From NCBI GenBank assembly GCA_040839025.1, contig JBFPJN010000001.1, positions 1 through 64,000 on the forward strand: a stretch of DNA of 64,000 nt. Reading direction: 5' to 3'. This document shows positions 34,717-42,999 of this stretch, one piece after another. Positions within the stretch are counted from its first letter, which is position 1. Each line of letters opens with the position of its first letter. Origin of the DNA: Alphaproteobacteria bacterium LSUCC0719. GTDB lineage: Bacteria; Pseudomonadota; Alphaproteobacteria; Puniceispirillales; Puniceispirillaceae. The notes beneath the pieces are model-generated. The model was not told where the DNA came from, searched no databases, and was given only the letters and a program-made list of their open reading frames with translations. The translations under genes were made by a program, and so were the position numbers.

Positions 34717-37700
34717 TTGTTTTTTAGTTTTTGTGGTACAGTTCCGTTGAGGAAATCTCACTCTTCCAACCAAAGGGCATCAGTATATCTAATTAAATTT
34801 TCAAAGAGAAAGGCTTTAAGTTTTTCTGAAATTAATTTGTACGATAAAGCGGATAATGTCACGTTTTTTAACCGATTACTTCCTTTTTGGGTCTGCGTTT
34901 TAATCGCAGCTTTAGATGGAAGGAAGAACAAGACCTTTTTCACATGGTCAAATTACCACCAATTTGGCTATTTGAACAAAATTGCTAACATGATCTTAGG
35001 GTCTTTTAACGTTAGAGTATTTTCAATTGAAGATGGTTTCTTAAGAAATTGTGTTTTCCCACATAAAGCGTCCTATTCTTTCTCGATTACAAAAAATCGT
35101 CCATATTTTTCAGATTCATATTGGAGGAATTTTGAAATTGAAACCAATAAAACGGTGTTTAGAGAGGAAGAGATAAATAAATTTATTTCTTTGTTAGAAT
35201 TCCCTGCATATGGAAGCGGGAAGTACGTTGATAATTCATCAATCAACCTGGATGAAAAAAATCAGGAAGTAGAAAATACACTAATTATTGTTGGTCAAGT
35301 TGATAGAGACAGGTCTTTATTGCAAAAAAATTATCGAGGCGTTGACACAAACGTTGGCTTTATTCATTGGGTATCTACATTTGAAAAGTATAAAAAACTT
35401 AAACTTAAGTTCCGACCGCATCCGCTTGATCCGCATAAGCAAGAAACAATTGAATACTGTGAGAGTTTAGGAATATTTGAATGTAAAAAGGACTTGAAGA
35501 GCTATACAGGAGAAAAATTTATAACGCGGACATCTTTGTTTGGTTTGGATCTGGCGATACGAGGGTGTGATGTTGAATTCTATTCTAAAGACTGTTGGAT
35601 TAATGAGCTTCTGTCAAAATTCGAAAAGAATGGTACATCGCGGAGTGAAGCAGCGTTAAGAGCTAAATTCTATCTTTTTCAAACAGCCCATTTGTGGCCT
35701 TCAAATAGAGCGGATAGCAGGTCTGAAAAACTTGAATGGAATGCAAGTGGAACAGAAGGCGACCTTATTGAACCTCGTTTCGCAAATTGGCATCTAATTT
35801 ATTTTTTAAATCACCTCACCATCAAAATGGGGTGTGTACCAGAAAGTATCTTTGAGAGCGCACAACTTTCTGCTGAGATTGATCAGCACTCGAACGTACT
35901 GGTTCAGTGTCTTGGATTTACTTACAAGTTCGAGTGCGGAAATTTAGACCACTTTTTGATCTGTGTGATTTTTGCTGGGCTTGGTGAGCGGAGCTTTTCC
36001 AACGTTTCGTTAAAATGTGCAAGTTTATTGCTCCGAGGAAGTTTGTCTGAAAGTGCGACTCAGCGGTCTTGTTTTGTTGAAGAGTTGTCCTTTTTGTGTA
36101 GCAGTATCGCTGTATCAGTGAGTGATCCAAAGATTGCTAAAAGATTAATAGCTGACTTTTGGCAAGTAATTGGCGGTTTTTCGAACTCGGAACTGTTACG
36201 GTTTAATATTAAATGGATCGCCCAACTCACATTCGCTTTTTCTGCGTACAAATATCTAGCTGAATTCAAGATTGCAGTTCGGCGGTGGACACTATTAGCC
36301 AACTCTCTGAAATGGTATCAGTTTGACACCACAATTAGCTCAAGTGTCATTGAGTTTGTCAGTGGCATTGATTCATTTCGATATAGAAAATCTGTGCTAA
36401 AAGACTTTGCAAGTAGTAGGGCAGGATTATCGGCAGACATTGATGCTTTCTTCAAAGAGTTCCAGGCAATAGTTGCTAGTGATGAGCGAAGGTCTACGAA
36501 TCGAATTGAGTTATTTGGTTTTTTAAGATCAGAAAGTCGGAGTGGCCAAGTTACCGTTCGATCTTCTATGCCAATGGTCTTAGACCTTTTGCTAATCAAA
36601 TCATGTTTTCTTAGTGTTATAAAGAAACCACAGCACTTTAGCCTTCGACGGCTGGAATGCATCATTCGGCCTTATATTGGTTCGCAACTAATAAATTTTC
36701 AATCATTGGATGATTTTCTAGCTAAAAGAGACTTGGGTGATTTATCTGACATTGAGGTAAATTTCTTCAGGATTGGTTCACTGGGCCGATTGCTTTCTCT
36801 TTCGCTTACTGCTCCTTATAAAAACGCAAAAACAGCAGTCGAATTCTCAGCTGTGTATAGGGACTTCATAAAGACTTCAAGCAATGTTAAGTCGCCTTCG
36901 CAATTGGTTTTTCTCTTTTTTGCTGGCTGTAAGAATAGTCAGGCAATGTTTGCCACATTGCAGGAGGAGCTAACGAGGAACGACATTGGATGCATTGATC
37001 CTTTCGAAGCAACAGGATTGACCTGCCTTAATTTCGAGGAGAAATCCGTTGAGGGTTTAAATAGAATTAAAAAATATAGGTCCCTTCCTCTTGGATTGAA
37101 AAATACTTGGAACGTAGACTGGAAAGGTAAACTAGTTGAGTGCGAGGGGGTAAATTACTATCAGGGTTTCTATGAAAGGATTTCGACCTATTTCCGGAGA
37201 TATTCTATCAGCCTGAAAAATCCAGAGGAAAAAGCACTATTTGATGTAGAAATAAAAAGAGCTGATGACTTTCTCACAGTGTTAAATAGCTGCATTGAAT
37301 TTCAACAATCATCTGGCTTAAAGGCAAAATTTCTTTTGTCGAACTCTCATGTTTCTCCCTATTTTGTTGTAAAACAGAAGCTCGTCAATGAGGGTATTGG
37401 TGTGTTTTTGCTTGGACCCACATATTCAAGGTTTCTTGACCCTAGTTTTTCAAATTCATCATCGACGTTTAAAGTCTCGAAATATACAGGGCCTTCATCT
37501 AAGCGAGCTCCGTTTCTTGTAGCACACCATGAACTGCAAAGCTGGAAAAACCGTCACAAGTCTAAACTGCAGACATATTGTGATGAGGCTTTGGGAATTT
37601 TAAAGGATAGATTCCAACAAGAAATCACGGATCATGAAGTCTTTTCAAAGTATCATTTATGGAGAAGTAGATTTCCCGATGGTCTGGCAATTATGTGTTT

Positions 37701-38313
37701 AGGTAAAGTAGCCGTGGATTTGGCTCATGTGCAAGATGGAGGAAGCATATTTGGAGGTTATAAAGATTATATAAAGGGAGTAGAAGCATTTGCAAAAAAA
37801 CGAGAAGATGTGTTTATCTTTTTTAGGCCCCACCCACATGAAATAAATCCTGAGATCTCCTTGGCTTTGATCGACACAATCAACAGTTGGATACGTCGTC
37901 CGACCTCAAACGTGTCAATAATTGATCAACAGTCGGCTTCAATTGGTGCTGTTTTAAGAAATGTGGATGTAACATTCATTTACAACGGTTCTGCCATACT
38001 CGAATTTAACGCATTAGGCTTTCCGATAATTCCGTTCAGTTACCAGGCTCGAATTGACTATCCCCTAGGTTTTTCACAACTCGGTTCAATCGATGACGTA
38101 TTCGATATGGATTTTTCGATTGATAAAAGTGTTAGTAAGCTAGCCTTGGAAACAATTGCATGCTCATTTTTTGGGGATAATTTTATTCAATCAAAACAAA
38201 CAAGATTTGCCGCACACAATCTTAGTGTAAACACACCAGCTTTCTATCAAAATGAGCCACTACAAACTCGATTACAGATGCAGGTTGCTCTTAGAGAACT
38301 GATTGAGGGATAA
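34717..38313 (+). CDS. Giant KpsC/KpsS-like multidomain glycan transferase (start uncertain)
   Basis: The frame encodes about 1198 residues. N-terminal module (about 60-300): KpsC-like Kdo-transferase signatures IEDGFLRN near 105, IIVGQVDRDRS near 190 and FRPHPLDPH near 232, as in capsule linker synthesis. The middle (about 330-760) is an unassigned mostly helical region. C-terminal module (about 760-1190): WNVDWKGK near 798, GVNYYQGFYERIS, RRYSIS, PHPHE at 1038-1042 and DYPLGF, matching the 688-residue protein at 26735-28801. The frame's only nearby initiator is TTG 34717. An ATG at 34710 with AAAAGG upstream reads MKVVF then hits TAG in another frame, so a one-base slip in a T run may separate it from its real start. 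Confidence 0.7.
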   Translation: MFFSFCGTVPLRKSHSSNQRASVYLIKFSKRKALSFSEINLYDKADNVTFFNRLLPFWVCVLIAALDGRKNKTFFTWSNYHQFGYLNKIANMILGSFNVRVFSIEDGFLRNCVFPHKASYSFSITKNRPYFSDSYWRNFEIETNKTVFREEEINKFISLLEFPAYGSGKYVDNSSINLDEKNQEVENTLIIVGQVDRDRSLLQKNYRGVDTNVGFIHWVSTFEKYKKLKLKFRPHPLDPHKQETIEYCESLGIFECKKDLKSYTGEKFITRTSLFGLDLAIRGCDVEFYSKDCWINELLSKFEKNGTSRSEAALRAKFYLFQTAHLWPSNRADSRSEKLEWNASGTEGDLIEPRFANWHLIYFLNHLTIKMGCVPESIFESAQLSAEIDQHSNVLVQCLGFTYKFECGNLDHFLICVIFAGLGERSFSNVSLKCASLLLRGSLSESATQRSCFVEELSFLCSSIAVSVSDPKIAKRLIADFWQVIGGFSNSELLRFNIKWIAQLTFAFSAYKYLAEFKIAVRRWTLLANSLKWYQFDTTISSSVIEFVSGIDSFRYRKSVLKDFASSRAGLSADIDAFFKEFQAIVASDERRSTNRIELFGFLRSESRSGQVTVRSSMPMVLDLLLIKSCFLSVIKKPQHFSLRRLECIIRPYIGSQLINFQSLDDFLAKRDLGDLSDIEVNFFRIGSLGRLLSLSLTAPYKNAKTAVEFSAVYRDFIKTSSNVKSPSQLVFLFFAGCKNSQAMFATLQEELTRNDIGCIDPFEATGLTCLNFEEKSVEGLNRIKKYRSLPLGLKNTWNVDWKGKLVECEGVNYYQGFYERISTYFRRYSISLKNPEEKALFDVEIKRADDFLTVLNSCIEFQQSSGLKAKFLLSNSHVSPYFVVKQKLVNEGIGVFLLGPTYSRFLDPSFSNSSSTFKVSKYTGPSSKRAPFLVAHHELQSWKNRHKSKLQTYCDEALGILKDRFQQEITDHEVFSKYHLWRSRFPDGLAIMCLGKVAVDLAHVQDGGSIFGGYKDYIKGVEAFAKKREDVFIFFRPHPHEINPEISLALIDTINSWIRRPTSNVSIIDQQSASIGAVLRNVDVTFIYNGSAILEFNALGFPIIPFSYQARIDYPLGFSQLGSIDDVFDMDFSIDKSVSKLALETIACSFFGDNFIQSKQTRFAAHNLSVNTPAFYQNEPLQTRLQMQVALRELIEG

Positions 38314-38314
38314 C

Positions 38315-38959
38315 ATGCTGGTACCATTAACGAAAATAAACGCCTGTAGTACAAAAGGAATGATCTCACTCAATGTACTACATCGCTTTTTAAGACAGTT
38401 AACATTCCTACTTTGTATTAAAGTTGCAGTGGCTGTTACACAATCAGATCCAAAGTTCTTGATGTTTCTTTCTGTACTAGTGTTGTTTTTTGTCTCTTTT
38501 ATTATTGTGGAGAAACTTAAATTTCAACGTCAGGAAGACTTTTCAAAATTTGGGATATTCTGCCGTATGCTGTTAAGGATTAGGAAACGTAGTGACCATG
38601 GTAAACTATATGCGGCTTGTGTAGCCTTTTATACAGCGGTTGGGTTAGGTTCCCTATTTTTTATCTTAATTATCGCTTTGTCTGGGAGTTTGAGACAGAC
38701 GATTATTTGTTTTTCAATACTGGCAGGTGCTTTTTATTATAAACTTTATGAAAAGTTTTCTACTGAAGTTCTTGTCATGACCTCTTTTTTGGTGTTGATT
38801 TTATACTTATTTTTCTTTCAGCAGTTAAGCTTTTCAAATTCGACAGAGCTAATAAATGTCGCTATAATCTTTTTTGTTCTTAGATATTTTCTCTTTGAGA
38901 TCATTCGTGCGTTGAAGGCGCACAATAGGCTAGGCGTCATTTATGCTTCTTTAGTTTGA
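38315..38959 (+). CDS. Multi-pass membrane protein of unknown function
   Basis: A 214-residue product with about five hydrophobic segments (around 46-65, 103-125, 130-146, 152-171 and 178-196) and basic loops (FQRQEDFSK, RIRKRSDHGK). No family motif is recognised. The frame allows TTG 38303, but ATG 38315 preceded by GAGGGA is better, 1 bp after the stop of the giant transferase gene. It could help anchor or export the glycan assembled by its neighbour, but is too short for a Wzy polymerase or a flippase. Confidence 0.7.
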   Translation: MLVPLTKINACSTKGMISLNVLHRFLRQLTFLLCIKVAVAVTQSDPKFLMFLSVLVLFFVSFIIVEKLKFQRQEDFSKFGIFCRMLLRIRKRSDHGKLYAACVAFYTAVGLGSLFFILIIALSGSLRQTIICFSILAGAFYYKLYEKFSTEVLVMTSFLVLILYLFFFQQLSFSNSTELINVAIIFFVLRYFLFEIIRALKAHNRLGVIYASLV

Positions 38960-39027
38960 ATTTTGCAGTCATACTGGGCTTTAAAACGTCTTGCGGCTTG
39001 TTGAAATTTCATACTTTCGATTTTTCA

Positions 39028-40146
39028 CTAAAATATACCTGCGAAAAATACATCACTGTCAATATCTTGATGGAGTAATATCGGTGGTGACCCAATAATT
39101 GTAAGGCGTTTGGCCGCAATCTCTTTTGGAATAAATCTTGCGATATTACTTGAAAAAGTATAAATGCCGTCATAACTCCGAAAGTCTAAGTCATTAAACT
39201 CGGCCAAATTATCTCTAAAGTGAATGTTCTTCAATTTTAATGCTTTTCTTATTTTGTTCCATCCAAGGGTATATTCGCCCGGGTGAGGGCGTAAATGTAT
39301 ACAGGTGTTTTGGTTATAGTTTTTCATAATGCAATCTAACATTACCTTCTGATAATTTGATGCTGTTCCATGCCTCAAGATTTCTGAGTCTGCCTCGATT
39401 TGCAGTACGAATAACAAGTGCCTTTTGGCGCTAGTTTCCTTGACGGTGTGTCGGGTGTGATATTTTTTCTGTAACAGAAAAAACGCTCTTAGTATTAGTC
39501 TCTTGGAGTAATATTTAACACCACCTCTGGTTAAGACTGAAACCGCTAGCGACAGATATCTTATTAATCGCAATAAACTTACTGTTGATTTGAGTTTTGT
39601 AGCTACGTTAGGTTCAAATTTATTGTTAAACATTGTTCTAAAGTTGGTACCGTTTTCAGCAGGGTATGCTTCAAGTAGACAAATACCTCTCTTGTGGTTT
39701 GCATTTTCAAATATCAAGCAGTTGAGGTTTGCCGAATGTTTAAAAAGTGTCCGCCCAATAATTGTCCATTTGTTGAATATCCAAAATTGTGGGTTTGAAT
39801 TGGGTGAATTTGAAAGGAATTCGCTTACCCAATAATGTAAATTTTCTCCATTTTGTTGTGCTTTAGTTTTGGAGATTGAGTTCCTTTTTACCTCAATGGC
39901 TTCTCTTAAAGCGTATTCAATATTTATATTGTTTTTGCCCCGTAAGGGTAATCTTGGGATATACCTTACCGAGACGTTTATATTTAAGTAGTTTAGGAAC
40001 TGTTTAGTTAGTATACATTCAATTTTACTTGGAAGTAGTACAATTTTTGCGCTACGTGTTTTGAATAAATGTAACAAGACCCCAAGAAGTGTCGCTATAA
40101 AAATGTTTTGTGCTACTACAATGTAGTGGCTGTGATTTGCTTGCAT
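39028..40146 (-). CDS. Putative capsule/polysaccharide transferase-like protein
   Basis: A 372-residue protein. The late region shows LRPHPGEYTLGWNK followed by YDGIYTFSSNIARFIPKEIAAK, the arrangement of the catalytic RPHP and the late Ser/Glu region in capsule-type GT-B transferases and sialyltransferase-like (GT52-type) proteins. The N-terminus MQANHSHYIVVAQNIFIATLL may form the first Rossmann strand. It is the only - strand gene between two + strand groups and has non-coding DNA on its upstream side. A nonulosonate or Kdo transferase is a fair guess; the family is not certain. Confidence 0.55.
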   Translation of the reverse strand: MQANHSHYIVVAQNIFIATLLGVLLHLFKTRSAKIVLLPSKIECILTKQFLNYLNINVSVRYIPRLPLRGKNNINIEYALREAIEVKRNSISKTKAQQNGENLHYWVSEFLSNSPNSNPQFWIFNKWTIIGRTLFKHSANLNCLIFENANHKRGICLLEAYPAENGTNFRTMFNNKFEPNVATKLKSTVSLLRLIRYLSLAVSVLTRGGVKYYSKRLILRAFFLLQKKYHTRHTVKETSAKRHLLFVLQIEADSEILRHGTASNYQKVMLDCIMKNYNQNTCIHLRPHPGEYTLGWNKIRKALKLKNIHFRDNLAEFNDLDFRSYDGIYTFSSNIARFIPKEIAAKRLTIIGSPPILLHQDIDSDVFFAGIF

Positions 40147-41371
40147 CTCTAATCTTTCATCTCAATAAAAAAGGTATTTTTGGGAAATACCTATGTTGTG
40201 GTCAATGGTCTCTTAATTTTGCGCCGATAAGCCCGGTACAATCCGCCACCTTTTGCATTGAGCGTCCTACTTGCCGGTGCGTTAAGTCCTTGTATGATTA
40301 TGCAGCTTTTTTTGTATCATGTAACCATATGTGGCGCTTTTGGTTGTGTAATGTATCCTACGGACTGGTTATTGTGTTTTTGTTTCTTCTGTACAGTTGT
40401 TTAGTCGGTGTCACAATCTTGCGTGACGGCTTTAATGTTTCAAGTTAATTTGGCCCAAGGCTAGGTCACACTGTAATGTTTTGGGTTTATAAAATATTGA
40501 CTTTCACTATTGCACTCTAACGGAGCTATGCACGCCATTTTTTCCGAGGTTATTGTTTTCTTATCTTGACTGATCTCTGTTTTGAATAAATCCGGGTGTT
40601 GCTCCGTTACAGCTAGTGTGTGCCAGGTTTGATACACGCAGGCTGCTTTTTTCGAACAGATTGGCCTTTAATCTCCAACTAGGTCGGCTGAAATGATTTA
40701 GGTGTTTCTTGAGCAAATGGGATAAAGCCTTTTGTGTCGATTCATTGGAATTGTGTCACGGCACAATGGTTTGAGGTGTTATCTCGGCGCTGCGAGTGAG
40801 AGTGCAGTTTCTAGTTTATTGGTGTTTTTGCATCGTATTACATGCATGGCGCTTCCACCTTTTATGGCTGTCTGCTGCGGTAACCGAAACAGAGGCCAAG
40901 ATTTTTCTCTGCCAGGATCGTTCCCAAAATAACCTTTCCAATTTAGCATTACAGGGCGGTGGGCGCAGCAAGTTGCATTTTTTTACTTCTTTTCGGGCAG
41001 GTTTTTGGCATTACGGTCGCACTTTTTTCATCTTCGCTGCGACACTGTGGAGTGCCACCTCCAATGTGTGCTTCAATAGTTGGTTGGGTTTTTAGCATGT
41101 GATGCTTCTTACTCAGTTCAGCAGTCAAAGTTGCAAGGTTGTATTCAGGCGACGCGGTACTCTGGGTCTGTGTCTTAAAGGTATAAATTGTCCTGTGTGA
41201 GCCAGTCTTGGATTAAGGCGTGTTTTAAGCGAGGTTGTCGTGTATAGAAGTTTGATCTCCAAAGAAATTGTGAATGTGTCATTGTGAGCCGACCGCAAAT
41301 TTCTAAGACGTGCTGTGTAAGTTCTACGCGTTGTTTTTTTTTGGGGCATTCCGTGCATAAAGGTGCATACA
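40147..41371. other. 1.2-kb gene-free region at a compositional boundary
   Basis: No intact gene on either strand. Frames such as 40796-41095 and 41125-41391 lack family features, ribosome-binding sites and sensible amino-acid composition. The region separates the AT-rich block from the less AT-rich cluster that follows, and must hold the promoter of the downstream epimerase gene. Confidence 0.45.
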
Positions 41372-42241
41372 ATGAAAAAAGTTCTTGTCACAGGTGGTGC
41401 GGGTTTTATTGGAAGTCATTTATGTGAAGAGCTAGCGAAGAATAAAGCCAACGAAGTTTATTCCTTGGATAATTACTCAATGGGGAACGAGTGCAACCAC
41501 GTAGATCATGTTTCGTACATCAGAGGGGATACTCGAGACATTGACCAAGTAGTTCAGTTTTCCCCGGATGTTATTTTCCACTTAGGTGAGTATTCGAGAG
41601 TGGAGCAAAGCTTTTCTGACCTTGACCGCGTCTGGGAATCCAATAAGGCTGGGACCTATGCTGTTCTTCAATTTTGTAGAAAGCACGCCTCCAAAATTGT
41701 CTATGCGGGAAGTAGCACCAAGTTCGGAGATGGTGGATTAGGCCGTAGTCAAACCCCTTATGGTTGGACGAAAGCAACAAATACAGAACTGGTGCAAAAT
41801 TTTGGCAGTTGGTTTGGTGTGCCTTACGCTATTGTTTATTTCTATAACGCTTATGGAAAACGTGAAATTTCAACGGGCAAGTATGCGACTTTAATTGCGC
41901 TGTTTACAGAAAAGATGCGAGCGGGAGAGCCTTTGACTGTAGTTAAACCTGGTGAGCAAAAGCGCAATTTCACCCACGTAGACGACATTGTAAATGGTTT
42001 GATTTTAGTTGGTAAAAATGGTCTTGGCGATAATTTTGGGATTGGTAGCCCTGAGTCATTTTCGGTTATTGAAATAGCTAAAATGTTTGGTGGTAACATT
42101 GAAATGCTGCCGGAGCGTCAAGGCAACCGACTGACTGCAGAGGTAATTACGGAAAAAACTAGAGCTTTAGGATGGCGGCCTACGGTTAACATAGAGGATT
42201 ATATTGCCGCAATGAGGATAAATGGCTGGCAGGCAAAATAG
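41372..42241 (+). CDS. NAD-dependent nucleotide-sugar epimerase/dehydratase
   Basis: A 289-residue extended SDR. It shows VTGGAGFIGSHL, VIFHLGEYSRVEQSF, the catalytic VYAGSSTKFG, YGWTK (Tyr/Lys) and FTHVDDIVNGL. AAGGTG lies just before ATG 41372, so I prefer it to the in-frame GTG 41363. The YSRVEQSF/AGSSTKF pattern is seen in epimerases next to nonulosonate cytidylyltransferases. Here it is first gene of the second cluster, 70 bp before a CMP-sugar synthetase gene, so an activated amino sugar or nonulosonate precursor is the likely substrate. Confidence 0.85.
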   Translation: MKKVLVTGGAGFIGSHLCEELAKNKANEVYSLDNYSMGNECNHVDHVSYIRGDTRDIDQVVQFSPDVIFHLGEYSRVEQSFSDLDRVWESNKAGTYAVLQFCRKHASKIVYAGSSTKFGDGGLGRSQTPYGWTKATNTELVQNFGSWFGVPYAIVYFYNAYGKREISTGKYATLIALFTEKMRAGEPLTVVKPGEQKRNFTHVDDIVNGLILVGKNGLGDNFGIGSPESFSVIEIAKMFGGNIEMLPERQGNRLTAEVITEKTRALGWRPTVNIEDYIAAMRINGWQAK

Positions 42242-42311
42242 ATAGCTAGTACTTATAGCGCGATGCAAGCGGATCTATCACATCGAATTTCGTTTAGAGC
42301 TTCTAATTAAT

Positions 42312-42995
42312 ATGAAATATCTTGCCATCATTCCAGCCCGAGCTGGCTCCAAAGGGTTGCCAAACAAAAACATTTCTAATTTGGCTGGGAAGCCTCTTAT
42401 CGCCTGGAGTATTGAGCAGGCATTAAGCACTCCCGCTATAGATACCGTGTGTGTTTCTACTGATACTGAAGAAATAGCAAAGATCGCTCGATTATTTGGC
42501 GCATGTACTCCTTTTTTGAGGCCTGCAGATCTTGCTAAAGATACTACTCAGACCGAACCTGTGCTTCTTCACGCGCTTGACTGGTATGAAAAAAATGAAA
42601 TCTACTTCGATGCTATTGTACTGCTACAACCAACATCACCTCTTCGACGCAAAGATCGAATTCAACAGGCAATCAGGCAGTTCGAAATGCAGAATGCGGA
42701 TTCGTTAGTAAGCGTATGTGAAGACCACGCTTTTTTCTGGACGCTACCCAAACCTAACGCACCGAAAGCTCTATATGACTATCAGAATAGACCGCGAAGA
42801 CAGGAAATATCTGAAGAAGAGAAGAGGTACAAGGAGACTGGATCTATTTATATTACTCGAACAAGTTTACTAAAGCAGACATCAAATCGACTGGGTGGGA
42901 AAATTTCAATATTTCTAACCAATGAAGACGAAAGCTGGGAGATCGACAGCCTAACAGACTTGCGTATATTGTCTGCTCTAATGGAGGCTGGGTAA
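42312..42995 (+). CDS. CMP-nonulosonate cytidylyltransferase (NeuA/LegF-like)
   Basis: A 227-residue acylneuraminate cytidylyltransferase. Motifs: [35 protein letters not shown], and the late [10 protein letters not shown] typical of sialic/legionaminic types. It is encoded 4 bp before the CBS-NeuB-isomerase fusion, so the pair should make and activate one nonulosonic acid. It is the second of three such enzymes in the window. Confidence 0.88.
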   Translation: MKYLAIIPARAGSKGLPNKNISNLAGKPLIAWSIEQALSTPAIDTVCVSTDTEEIAKIARLFGACTPFLRPADLAKDTTQTEPVLLHALDWYEKNEIYFDAIVLLQPTSPLRRKDRIQQAIRQFEMQNADSLVSVCEDHAFFWTLPKPNAPKALYDYQNRPRRQEISEEEKRYKETGSIYITRTSLLKQTSNRLGGKISIFLTNEDESWEIDSLTDLRILSALMEAG

Positions 42996-42999
42996 CGGT

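Noticed and set aside
40796-41095. 99-codon + strand frame in the 1.2-kb gap
   Set aside because: Trp/Phe/Cys-rich random-looking sequence with no start signal and no motif.
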